From contig DHPK01000036.1 in NCBI GenBank assembly GCA_002407845.1, forward strand, positions 44,603 through 67,505: 22,903 bases of DNA. Reading direction: 5' to 3'. The stretch's first letter is position 1. The number at the start of each line of letters is the position of its first letter. Source of the stretch: Leptolinea sp. UBA5366. Its GTDB lineage: Bacteria; Chloroflexota; Anaerolineae; Anaerolineales; Anaerolineaceae. Below, one piece after another: positions 15,397 through 22,903 of this stretch. The translations under genes and the position numbers were made by a program. The notes beneath the pieces are model-generated. The model made no database searches, was not told the DNA's origin, and was given only the letters and a program-made list of their open reading frames with translations.

Positions 15397-16014
15397 TTAT
15401 TTGTTGGATTCTGATGGAATTAAACCTTCTTTAACTGTCCTCGTTAAATATTTGCCATGAGTAAAGAATTCATTGATGAATTTTGGAAAAGGAACTGAGG
15501 AATGACTAAGATATTTATATCCATTATTCTCAGCAATTGTTTTAATTTCTCCAGGAATAATATAATGTATATGGCCATTATTAATTTCAACTCCAAAATT
15601 AAACCCTTTTAAATGAGGCGTGATGAGTAAAAATTCCCCTCCGTTTTTTAATATTTTGTGCACATTTTGGAATATCCGGTCAACATCCGAAAGCGGAAAA
15701 TGTTCTAATACGTCATGACAAAAGCATACATCAAAAAAGTTTTCGGGATATGGCAGCGGATCTAAGATGTTTCCTTGTTTTACTTTATATCCTTTTTCCA
15801 CACAAAAATTTACACAATTTGCATCAAGTTCAACACCATAGAAATTTGAGTTTATTTCGAACGAAAACCCCCATCCGCAGCCTAAATCTAGAGTGATCTT
15901 TCTTTTGTCTATGTTTTTCAAATAAGACGATAAGAAATTTATTCTTATCCATTTTTTTATTTGATCTGGTTTATTTGCCGCAGGCGGCGAAGGTAAATTC
16001 GAATTTACTACCAT
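15397..16014 (-). CDS. Class I SAM-dependent methyltransferase
   Basis: 205 residues. Motif I is LDLGCGWGFSFE (about 42-53), followed by GVELDANCVNF, an acidic residue at the end of strand 2, and the FFDVCFCHDVLEHFPL block, typical of the UbiE/Methyltransf_11 group. It transfers a methyl group from S-adenosylmethionine to an unknown acceptor, probably a sugar or lipid-linked glycan given its neighbours. AGGAAG lies 6 bases before ATG 16014. The upstream GT2 gene ends 10 bases away on the same strand, so they form an operon. The base composition is A/T rich. I see no terminator between this gene and the argG leader. Confidence 0.85.
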   Translation of the reverse strand: MVVNSNLPSPPAANKPDQIKKWIRINFLSSYLKNIDKRKITLDLGCGWGFSFEINSNFYGVELDANCVNFCVEKGYKVKQGNILDPLPYPENFFDVCFCHDVLEHFPLSDVDRIFQNVHKILKNGGEFLLITPHLKGFNFGVEINNGHIHYIIPGEIKTIAENNGYKYLSHSSVPFPKFINEFFTHGKYLTRTVKEGLIPSESNK

Positions 16015-16024
16015 ATGTAACTTC

Positions 16025-17047
16025 CTATATAAACAATAATATAAATTTTCTTAGCACATAAAAAATTGGATTAAAAACTATTGCTGCAACCTTTTGTACC
16101 ATGGATTGTTCAACCTGTTCAAAATTGATTGCATGTTCGGAAAGCAATAAAATTTCTTTGTCCGAAACCATTTTAGATTTATTTCTTTTATTTCTAATCT
16201 CATTCCAATTTGTAAGAATCCAACTATATGCTCTGAACTTGTCCTTTATGCTTTTATTGTCCCTTATTAAGACAAATCCCCAACTAATTATTTCAGATAG
16301 GAAGAAAACGGGAATCATGAGAAAAAGAGTCTTGAGAGCAAAGTTTTTAAGAAACAATAAGTAGCGGTTTTTCTCTTGATAATAAATTTTGTTCTTGCCA
16401 AACCGTAATTCATAGTCATGATAAACGATGCTCTTTGGAGCAAATAAACATTTATATCCTAAGAATCTAGCACGAATCGATAAATCAGTATCTTCCATAT
16501 ATAAAAAAAAATCAGGGTCAAATCCGTTTAAAGAAATAAATAATTCTTTTCGAATAGAAAATGCTGCACCTGAAACTGCAAAAACAACTGATTCGGAATT
16601 GAAATCAGATAAGTTTTGATTTATTCCTCTGCATTGGGTAATTCCAGATATATGGAAATTATTACCGCATGCATTAATTATAGTCGGTTCATTTTGAACT
16701 AATATTTTAGAAGTTGTGAGTCCGACAAGCGGATCAGCAAAAGGAGCGATCATCTCATCAATAGTGGTATTCGTAATTAATGTGTCTGGATTTAAAAAGA
16801 TTAAAAATTCACCATTTGCAACTTTAGCTCCTATGTTATTCCCGCCAGCGTAGCCCAAGTTTTTATCACTTTGTATGTAATTTATCCGTGGAAACAAATT
16901 GATAATATGCGAGCTGTTCTGTTCCCGAGAGTGGTTGTCAACAATGATTATCTCATCCTGATCAGAAAGGTATGGGTAAAAAGAAGCCAAACAATTTTCA
17001 AGTTTTTCCCAAGTGTTAAAATTTACGACTATTATTGAGGCGCGCAT
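16025..17047 (-). CDS. Family 2 glycosyltransferase, rhamnosyltransferase-like
   Basis: 340 residues from ATG 17047, which has AGGA a few bases upstream and begins directly at the GT2 fold (ASIIVVNFNTWEKLENCL). ATG 17083 is possible, but the predicted transcript start falls on it. Seen: VDNHSRE, DKNLGYAGGNNIGA, the nucleotide-sugar/metal block FLNPDT, and the acceptor-side FFLYMEDTDLSIRARFLGY motif (ED near the catalytic base). This is typical of WbbL-like rhamnosyltransferases. One or two hydrophobic segments follow (LFLMIPVFFLSEIISWGFVLI), and a short one sits at the C-terminus. It likely adds a sugar to a surface polysaccharide on the inner membrane face. The donor is inferred, not shown. 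Confidence 0.85.
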   Translation of the reverse strand: MRASIIVVNFNTWEKLENCLASFYPYLSDQDEIIIVDNHSREQNSSHIINLFPRINYIQSDKNLGYAGGNNIGAKVANGEFLIFLNPDTLITNTTIDEMIAPFADPLVGLTTSKILVQNEPTIINACGNNFHISGITQCRGINQNLSDFNSESVVFAVSGAAFSIRKELFISLNGFDPDFFLYMEDTDLSIRARFLGYKCLFAPKSIVYHDYELRFGKNKIYYQEKNRYLLFLKNFALKTLFLMIPVFFLSEIISWGFVLIRDNKSIKDKFRAYSWILTNWNEIRNKRNKSKMVSDKEILLLSEHAINFEQVEQSMVQKVAAIVFNPIFYVLRKFILLFI

Positions 17048-17087
17048 ACTTCCTGATTTATTTGGAGATAATATCTTATGCATAATA

Positions 17088-17116
17088 ATTAGAAATTAAA
17101 ACCTACATTCTTTCAA
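17088..17116 (-). promoter_or_regulatory. Sigma-70-like promoter of the GT2/methyltransferase operon
   Basis: Minus-strand TTGAAA (17111-17116), 17-base spacer, TCTAAT (17088-17093). The expected start falls near 17081, just at or past ATG 17083, which favours ATG 17047 as the true start. Confidence 0.5.
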
Positions 17117-17187
17117 ATCAATAAATCTACGAGACAAAAGATAAATTATTTAATAAATCCTTTGTTCTGCGAAGTATCTTACTATAC

Positions 17188-17193
17188 TATAAT
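17188..17193 (+). promoter_or_regulatory. -10 box TATAAT, leaderless start of the second GT2 gene
   Basis: Perfect TATAAT with six bases (AATTAA) before ATG 17200; no Shine-Dalgarno is present. It is divergent from the 17088 promoter across a 116-base A/T-rich gap. Confidence 0.6.
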
Positions 17194-17199
17194 AATTAA

Positions 17200-17892
17200 A
17201 TGCAAACATTGGTAATTATCCCTGCTTTTAATGAAGAGGAAAATATCACTGAAACAGTCTCATCTTTAATTCCTTATTTGGGCAAATATCATTATTTAAT
17301 ACTTAATGATTGTTCCAACGATAATACAAAGGAAATCCTGCAGGAAGGAAATTACAATTTTATCGACCTGCCAATAAACTTAGGTATTGGCGGAGCGATT
17401 CAAACTGGTTATCGATATGCTGAAACACATGGGTATGAAATAGTTGTGCAATTTGACGGGGATGGTCAACATGATCCGTTATTTATAGATTCATTAATTG
17501 AACCAATTCTCAATGGCGAAGCTGACTTAGTAATCGGCTCTAGGTTTTTGACTGGCGAGGGATTTCAATCAACAGGTATTAGAAGATTTGGTATTCAAAT
17601 ATTGCAATCTGTAATAAAAATTTGTACGAATCAAGTTGTCACTGATTCAACAAGTGGATTTCGAGCTATTAATAACCAATTAGTAACTTTTTTTGCAAAA
17701 AACTACGCACAAGATTATCCTGAACCAGAGTCTATTACCGCAGCCATTGTGAATGGATATCGGATTATTGAAATTCCTGTCGTCATGAAAGAACGAAGAA
17801 AAGGAAAATCGTCGATTACAAATTTAAAATCGATCTATTATATGATTAAAGTATCATTGGCAATTATGCTTTACAAAGTAATAAAAAAGTGA
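17200..17892 (+). CDS. Family 2 glycosyltransferase, polyprenyl-phosphate sugar synthase-like
   Basis: 230 residues. The GT2 N-terminus LVIIPAFNEEENI is followed by LNDCSNDNTKEIL, NLGIGGAIQTGYRYA, the metal-binding FDGDGQHDP, VIGSRF and the STSGFRAIN block. This pattern is typical of DPM1/dolichyl- or undecaprenyl-phosphate sugar synthases. It would load a sugar on polyprenyl phosphate at the inner membrane face, providing donors for GT-C enzymes such as the GT39-like gene at 6261 or the split membrane protein downstream. It has no TM tail of the GtrA type. It overlaps closely with the DUF2304 gene that follows, a common pairing. Confidence 0.88.
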   Translation: MQTLVIIPAFNEEENITETVSSLIPYLGKYHYLILNDCSNDNTKEILQEGNYNFIDLPINLGIGGAIQTGYRYAETHGYEIVVQFDGDGQHDPLFIDSLIEPILNGEADLVIGSRFLTGEGFQSTGIRRFGIQILQSVIKICTNQVVTDSTSGFRAINNQLVTFFAKNYAQDYPEPESITAAIVNGYRIIEIPVVMKERRKGKSSITNLKSIYYMIKVSLAIMLYKVIKK

Positions 17893-17906
17893 TCCTTGGA
17901 GGCCTC

Positions 17907-18266
17907 ATGGAGTTTTCGGTCAAATTATCATTGCTTATCGGTGTTTTATTTTATGCATTTTTGGTATTTACATTTCTGAAAAAAGAAAAACTCGATCTTA
18001 AATATTCTTTGCTTTGGATTTTCTTTATAGCGGTGATGTTGATAATGATAATTTTCCCCCAAGTAGTTTATTTTATTAGCTCTTTATTTGGGATAAAGAC
18101 CCCAGTTAACACAGTTTTTATTCTTGTTATCTTATTCATGTTGATTATTTTACTTTCCTTAACATCTATAACTTCGATTCAAGCTCGAAATTTGAAAAGT
18201 ATGGCTCAAGATCTTGCATTATTAGAATATCGAGTCCGCTTGATGGAAAAAGAATCTGAAGATTAG
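17907..18266 (+). CDS. DUF2304 family membrane protein
   Basis: 119 residues from ATG 17907, with GGAGG four bases upstream. A GTG at 17889 overlapping the previous stop is the alternative. Three hydrophobic segments (LSLLIGVLFYAFLVFTFL; LLWIFFIAVMLIMIIFPQVV; VFILVILFMLIILLSLTSI) are followed by a short charged coiled tail ending RLMEKESED. This matches the DUF2304 layout, which is regularly encoded after a GT2 polyprenyl-phosphate glycosyltransferase and is thought to be a membrane partner of it. The biochemical role is not established. Confidence 0.8.
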   Translation: MEFSVKLSLLIGVLFYAFLVFTFLKKEKLDLKYSLLWIFFIAVMLIMIIFPQVVYFISSLFGIKTPVNTVFILVILFMLIILLSLTSITSIQARNLKSMAQDLALLEYRVRLMEKESED

Positions 18267-18297
18267 TATAAATGACTCAAAGTATGAATGAGGATCA

Positions 18298-19290
18298 ATG
18301 GAATTAATATTTATATTTGGTTCATTAACTACAATATTGGGAATATATTTTTTCCCAAAATCAAAAATAAAGTTAAACGGGATCGCTTGGGTCTTTTATT
18401 CTTTAGTCCTTTATTTTTGTATAAATTCCATTCTAGCTGAAATCCTTGTAATTTTTAACCTAAAGGCTGATTTGGCTGCATTTAGTGCCTTTTATTTTTG
18501 TGTTTCTATTATCTGTTTATTTTTCTATTATCGGACGAAATTCGTTCAGAAATTTGTATACAACAAGGCAGATATTTTCTTCTCATTTTTAATCCTTATT
18601 TGCTCGGTAATTGTGGCTCTATTATTTTTTAAATTCGATTTAAATATTGTTTATGAATCCAGCGACCCTTCCAGACATTTTAAATGGGCTTTAGAGTTCG
18701 CAAACGATGCCACATTCAGAATTGGAGCAATGAATTTTCATTTGGTCAATACTGGCCTTGTTCTACAAATATTTGGCAAAATTGTCGATCCATTCAATTT
18801 ATATAAGGTGTTCATCCTTTGTGACATATTTTATTTTTGTCTCTATTCAGTCTTATTCTTTTTTTCCTTGAATCATGTAGCAACGTCAAAATCAAAAAAA
18901 CTCATTTTATTCCTTGCGACAGTATTGTTTAGTCTAGGTTATCCATTAAATACTTTGATATTTGGCTTTGGCTACTTTCAAACTGGAATGATCATCATCA
19001 CGTTGATTCTTGTAATTTGCAATCTTTTCTATCAGGACCTTTTAGATTATAAGGTTTTTTTACTACTTTGCTTAACGTTAATTTGGGGATTATGGAACTC
19101 ATATTTGCTATTTATTCCAGCCGTGTATTTAGCTATTGGGATATTATTTCTATATAAATGGCCGCCAATTAAAAGAAAAAATATTCGAACTCTTACATCG
19201 TCTGCAAAAATCTCGTTGTTTATCCCTTTTGCAGTTAGCTATCTGTTTTTTATACTGCTGCCAACAAAGGTTGATCACCTGGATTCTTGA
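18298..19290 (+). CDS. N-terminal part of a split multi-pass (GT-C-like) membrane protein
   Basis: 330 residues. GAGG stands four bases before ATG 18298. It has about nine to ten hydrophobic segments. A loop of about 35 residues after the early spans (YESSDPSRHFKWALEFANDA) holds Asp-Pro-x-x-His, a position where GT-C enzymes carry acidic catalytic residues. The protein stops at TGA 19288-19290 right after a membrane span and a short polar loop. The next frame continues with another membrane span, so I think both ORFs are one gene of about 585 residues, broken by loss of one base within 19275-19290. No specific family recognised. It may be a glycosyltransferase or flippase/polymerase for the island's glycan. 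Confidence 0.7.
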   Translation: MELIFIFGSLTTILGIYFFPKSKIKLNGIAWVFYSLVLYFCINSILAEILVIFNLKADLAAFSAFYFCVSIICLFFYYRTKFVQKFVYNKADIFFSFLILICSVIVALLFFKFDLNIVYESSDPSRHFKWALEFANDATFRIGAMNFHLVNTGLVLQIFGKIVDPFNLYKVFILCDIFYFCLYSVLFFFSLNHVATSKSKKLILFLATVLFSLGYPLNTLIFGFGYFQTGMIIITLILVICNLFYQDLLDYKVFLLLCLTLIWGLWNSYLLFIPAVYLAIGILFLYKWPPIKRKNIRTLTSSAKISLFIPFAVSYLFFILLPTKVDHLDS

Positions 19291-20057
19291 CGAATGACGG
19301 ATATATTTTTAAAGAGCTGTATATGGATTTCCTTCTGTTTTTCCCTTTAGCAATATTTACCTTAATTCGAAAAAATAAGAACACTAAATTTTTAAAAATT
19401 TTGTTTATCTATCAACTTTTAATAATGATGATTATGTTCATCGCTGGTTTAAATGGGTATATTTCTCCTTATTACTATTACAAAAATAACTATTTCTTCT
19501 GGTATTTGGTTTTAGCAATGTTTGCAGTTGGATTGATTAATTTGATGTCGATTGAAAAAGGTTTGTTTAAAGCCACTATTTTGAGTTTTGGGATTATTTT
19601 ATTCCTGAGTATTGGTCAAATTGATGTAAAAATTCAAAATATTAACCACAGTTTTAATCCGGAAAATCGAATTTCAACAATCGTTCCTGTAATTAATTTC
19701 AACGTAGAAAAAATATCTGAGTCGTCACAAAAAAGTACTCAAGAAAAAATCGATCTATTCCTGATTGCAAAAAAGCTTTTTGTAGAAAATTCACAAGAAA
19801 AACTTCCAATAATTTCTTTTAGTTATTCAGATGGAATTTGGTATCAAGTTTTAGTGGGCGCTTATCCTGAGGCTACTGCAAACAACGAAGCCCCAATCCT
19901 GAATCCACAAGAAACTTATGATGCTTGGGAAGAAAGTAACTCGGAATACCTATTGTTTGTCGATAATAAAAAAAACTATCAAATCGTTTTAAACCAGCTG
20001 ATTCATAACCACAATGAATATTTTAAAAACGATGCAGGGTATATATTTAAAAAATAA
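19287..20057 (+). CDS. C-terminal part of the split membrane protein
   Basis: 256 residues in the -1 frame relative to the preceding ORF. The apparent start TTG (19287) overlaps the upstream stop as TTGA, so translational coupling or a frameshift are both possible. Four hydrophobic segments (LLFFPLAIFTLI; FIYQLLIMMIMFIAGLNG; FFWYLVLAMFAVGLINLM; ATILSFGIILFLSIGQI) are followed by a soluble domain of about 125 residues (SFSYSDGIWYQVLVGAYP), likely outside the membrane. Membrane spans followed by a C-terminal ectodomain match the back half of GT-C-type proteins. The frame is closed upstream by TGA at 19272. It ends at a hairpin shared with rpoB. Confidence 0.65.
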   Translation: MTNDGYIFKELYMDFLLFFPLAIFTLIRKNKNTKFLKILFIYQLLIMMIMFIAGLNGYISPYYYYKNNYFFWYLVLAMFAVGLINLMSIEKGLFKATILSFGIILFLSIGQIDVKIQNINHSFNPENRISTIVPVINFNVEKISESSQKSTQEKIDLFLIAKKLFVENSQEKLPIISFSYSDGIWYQVLVGAYPEATANNEAPILNPQETYDAWEESNSEYLLFVDNKKNYQIVLNQLIHNHNEYFKNDAGYIFKK

Positions 20058-20087
20058 AGAGTGCTCTAAACATTTTTGAGCACTCTT
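20057..20087 (-). terminator. rpoB terminator, shared with the converging island gene
   Basis: Perfect 10-bp stem AAGAGTGCTC (20057-20066) / GAGCACTCTT (20078-20087) with an 11-base loop. The minus strand continues TTATTTTTTAAA, a strong U-run. The plus side (CCGAT) is weak. It starts 18 bases after the rpoB stop. Confidence 0.8.
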
Positions 20088-20105
20088 CCGATAACCTTCG
20101 AAAAA

Positions 20106-22903
20106 CTAATTCAGCAAGTCTGACAAGTTGATTGCGGATTCTTTGCGCATGTCGAGCAGCCCGCTTTCGATTCTCGGCGTCTTCATGCGTTCTTCCTCTT
20201 TGCCGAATTTGATCGTTTCGCCAGATTCAAGCACAGCTTCAACCGCCAGGCCAAGGCTCTGGAGTTCTTTGACAAGCACCCGGAAAGATGCCGGCAGTCC
20301 AGGCTCCTGAATCGGTTTGCCTTTGACGATCGCTTCATACGTGCTGACACGACCTTGGATATCGTCTGACTTGACTGTCAGCATTTCCTGCAGCGTGTAC
20401 GCGGCGCCGTATGCCTCCAGTGCCCAGACTTCCATTTCACCGAAGCGCTGACCGCCGAATTGTGCCTTACCGCCCAGCGGCTGCTGCGTCACGAGGCTGT
20501 ATGGGCCGGTTGATCGCGCATGGACTTTGTCTTCAACGAGGTGATGCAGTTTCAGCATGGTCATGACGCCGACGGTTACCGGTTGATCGAAAGCTTCGCC
20601 GGTCTTGGCATTCATCAATTTCTGTTTCCCGACAATTGGAGTGGGGATACCAGTTTTGAGGCTGATCTGTGCAGCCTGATCACGCAGTTCCTCTTCGGTC
20701 TTGCCGCGGACTTTTTCGCCTTGTTCTTCGATCCAAATCCTCAGACAGGCATCGATCGCGTTCTGATCTTTTGGCAGCACGGTTGCGGCATTCGGCTGAA
20801 CGTTTTCCCAGTCGATGATTTTATCGGGGTCATACCCTTTTTCGCGCAGCCATTCTGCGAAGACGACGTGTTTCGCATAGAATTCATCCAAGCTCATCTT
20901 GTAGAAGTCATAATCTTTGCCCTGCAGCCAGTCGCTGATGAACATCATCCGGACTTCGTTGTAGTCCATGATCTGTTCGGGTGTGAAATCTGACTTTTCA
21001 AGCCATTTCCAGGCACGGTCTTCGATGTCGTTCCAGGCTTTGTCAAGCATCCAGGCACGCGAGAGTTCTGATTCAATTTCGTATTCAGTCGCACCGTCAA
21101 AAACCGGTGTGATGGAGCGGAAACCGAGGCGCAGCGCTGCCCAGCCCAGATGGACTTCAAGCACCTGACCGATGTTCATACGGCCAGGAACACCCAGCGG
21201 ATTCAAGATGATGTCGACCGGAGTACCGTCTTCGAGATAGGGCATATCTTCAATCGGGACAACTCGGGAGACGACGCCTTTGTTTCCATGGCGGCCTGCC
21301 ATTTTGTCACCGGCGGTCAGTTTGCGGCGCTGTGCCACATAGACACGCACCATCGTATCGACACCGGCGGATAAATCGTTGTTTTCTTCGCGAGTGAAGA
21401 CTTTGACGTCAACCACTTTCCCGCGTTCGCCATGCGGCATTTTCAGAGAAGTGTCTTTGACATCGCGTGATTTCTCACCGAAAATTGCGCGCAGCAGCCG
21501 TTCTTCCGGCGTCAGTTCCTTTTCACCTTTCGGGGTGATCTTCCCGACCAGAATATCATTCGGTCCAACTTCAGCGCCGATGCGGATGATGCCGTTTTCG
21601 TCCAAATCTTTGATCGCGTCATCGCCGACGTTCGGGATGTCACGCGTGATTTCTTCCGGTCCCAGTTTGGTGTCACGGGCTTCGAGTTCATATTTTTCGA
21701 TATGAACAGAGGAGAATTTGTCGTCTGCCACAACCCGTTCGGAAATCAAGATCGCGTCTTCGAAGTTGCCGCCTTCCCATGAAACGAAAGCGACCACAAC
21801 GTTCTGGCCGAGAGCCAAATGTCCCTGAACTGTTGAAGATGAGTCTGCCAGAACTTCGTTTTTCCGGATGATCTGACCTTTGATCACTGCGGGACGCTGA
21901 TCGATGCAGGTGCTCTGATTCGAGCGCTGGTATTTGCGCAGCTGATGGTTGTGAAGCATGCCTTCATTGTCGCGCACGATGATCTGAGTTGCGTTGACGG
22001 AAATGACTTCACCGTCTTCGGGGGACGTCAGTACCTGGCCAGAATCGACTGCAGCGAATTGTTCCATGCCGGTTGAAACCAGCGGAATATCCGGATTTAC
22101 CAGCGGAACAGCCTGAGCCTGCATGTTCGAGCCCATCAATGCGCGGTTCGCGTCGTCATGCTCAAGGAATGGAATCAGCGCTGCGCTGACGCCGACCACT
22201 TGCTGGGGCGAGACGTCCATGTAATCGATTGAGTCCGGCGGATAGGTTGTGAAGTCCGAATAGTGACGGCTGGCAATTGATTTCTCATCAAATTCGCTGT
22301 ATTCGTTGACGCGCGTGTTCGACTGCGCGGTGATGAATTTATCTTCAGCGTCGGCTGAAAGGTATTCAACGTCATCCGAAATGAACGGCGTGATGAAAAT
22401 CACTGATTTGTCGAGTTTCTTAATCGCTGGCAGCATTTTTTCGGTGATGCGGTCGCCTTGCTCGACAATTGTCTTTCCAGCTGCAGTAGCGAGCGTTTCC
22501 GCTGCCTGCCTGCCAACCAGCCGCGGATCATCCTTTGGCAAGTTGCGGTACACTCGGCGATAAGGGGTTTCGATAAAGCCGTACTCATTGACTTTCGCAA
22601 AGTTCGCGAGTCGGCCGATCAGCCCAATGTTTGGACCTTCCGGCGTTTCAATCGGGCAGATGCGCCCGTAGTGCGTGTGATGAACGTCACGGACATCAAA
22701 GCCGGCTCGTTCTCGGCGCAGACCGCCAGGGCCTAAGGCAGAGAGCGTGCGTTTGTGGCGCAGTTCTGCCAGCGGGTTCGTCTGATCCATGAACTGTGAA
22801 AGCTGAGAAGAGCCGTAAAACTCACGCAATGCGGCGACCACCGGCCGGATGTTAACCAGACTGACCGGAGTGACGCGTTCCTGGTCGCGGATGGACATGC
22901 GTT
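20106..22903 (-). CDS. rpoB: RNA polymerase beta subunit, N-terminal part missing
   Basis: The frame is open to the right edge (an Arg codon precedes Met at 22898), so about 930 C-terminal residues are visible. The rifampicin region FYGSSQLSQFMDQTNPLAEL is at the start. Residues equivalent to E. coli Asp516, His526 and Ser531 are Asp38, His48 and Ser53 here. Further blocks are ICPIETPEGPNIGLI, GDKMAGRHGNKGV, NPLGVPGRMNIGQVLE and GGKAQFGGQRFGEMEVWALEAYGAA. Between TPVFDGA and TGEAFDQPVTVG lie 158 residues (20616-21089), against roughly 25 in E. coli as I recall it. This is a lineage-specific insertion. rpoC does not follow; a terminator and the glycan island do. Confidence 0.97.
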   Translation of the reverse strand, partial: RMSIRDQERVTPVSLVNIRPVVAALREFYGSSQLSQFMDQTNPLAELRHKRTLSALGPGGLRRERAGFDVRDVHHTHYGRICPIETPEGPNIGLIGRLANFAKVNEYGFIETPYRRVYRNLPKDDPRLVGRQAAETLATAAGKTIVEQGDRITEKMLPAIKKLDKSVIFITPFISDDVEYLSADAEDKFITAQSNTRVNEYSEFDEKSIASRHYSDFTTYPPDSIDYMDVSPQQVVGVSAALIPFLEHDDANRALMGSNMQAQAVPLVNPDIPLVSTGMEQFAAVDSGQVLTSPEDGEVISVNATQIIVRDNEGMLHNHQLRKYQRSNQSTCIDQRPAVIKGQIIRKNEVLADSSSTVQGHLALGQNVVVAFVSWEGGNFEDAILISERVVADDKFSSVHIEKYELEARDTKLGPEEITRDIPNVGDDAIKDLDENGIIRIGAEVGPNDILVGKITPKGEKELTPEERLLRAIFGEKSRDVKDTSLKMPHGERGKVVDVKVFTREENNDLSAGVDTMVRVYVAQRRKLTAGDKMAGRHGNKGVVSRVVPIEDMPYLEDGTPVDIILNPLGVPGRMNIGQVLEVHLGWAALRLGFRSITPVFDGATEYEIESELSRAWMLDKAWNDIEDRAWKWLEKSDFTPEQIMDYNEVRMMFISDWLQGKDYDFYKMSLDEFYAKHVVFAEWLREKGYDPDKIIDWENVQPNAATVLPKDQNAIDACLRIWIEEQGEKVRGKTEEELRDQAAQISLKTGIPTPIVGKQKLMNAKTGEAFDQPVTVGVMTMLKLHHLVEDKVHARSTGPYSLVTQQPLGGKAQFGGQRFGEMEVWALEAYGAAYTLQEMLTVKSDDIQGRVSTYEAIVKGKPIQEPGLPASFRVLVKELQSLGLAVEAVLESGETIKFGKEEERMKTPRIESGLLDMRKESAINLSDLLN

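Noticed and set aside
19275..19290. Programmed -1 ribosomal frameshift site
   Set aside because: No X-XXY-YYZ heptamer in the only window where the frames overlap and no evident downstream hairpin.
15397..20057. Insertion sequence or prophage carrying the island
   Set aside because: No transposase, integrase, terminal inverted repeats or tRNA attachment site visible at either edge.
20520..20993. 157-residue plus-strand ORF opposite rpoB
   Set aside because: Antisense shadow of rpoB; composition follows the rpoB codons.

Overview
The window is a typical bacterial chromosome stretch with a low-GC insertion near its right end. It has no rRNA, tRNA, CRISPR array or transposase that I can see. 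Gene content suggests a Chloroflexota bacterium of the Anaerolineae type. The pointers are RNase Y beside RecX, a stand-alone short malic enzyme, several proteins with Thr/Pro linkers or beta-sandwich ectodomains, and TATAAT boxes sitting 6-8 bases before start codons. This placement is inferred from gene content only.

Left part (1-8200). A truncated O-antigen polymerase/ligase-type membrane protein overlaps by 4 bases a secreted zinc metallopeptidase with a MAM-like C-terminus. Converging on them is a minus-strand group: a two-TM protein, a tiny membrane protein, a PfkB-family kinase and a YtxH-like protein. Next, also on the minus strand, come a malic enzyme and a GT39/PMT-like membrane glycosyltransferase.

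Middle (8200-15400). A membrane-anchored protein with a duplicated beta-sandwich ectodomain is followed by a 370-base non-coding stretch. That stretch ends in an intrinsic terminator whose U-run touches the recX start codon. recX and rny form an operon. Converging on it are argG then argH (minus strand), the last two steps of arginine synthesis. argG is preceded by a -10 box, a 27-codon apparently leaderless ORF with Arg codons 12, 13 and 16, and an intrinsic terminator. Together these look like a ribosome-mediated arginine attenuator.

Right part (15400-22903). An A/T-rich surface-glycan island holds a methyltransferase, two GT2 glycosyltransferases, a DUF2304 protein and a large membrane protein split into two frames. 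Then comes the C-terminal part of rpoB on the minus strand, running off the right edge. rpoB carries a large extra segment near its C-terminal third, and it is followed by a terminator and the island, not by rpoC.

Most notable: the candidate arginine leader-peptide attenuator at argG, the structured RNA and terminator abutting recX, and the repeated leaderless promoter/start arrangement.
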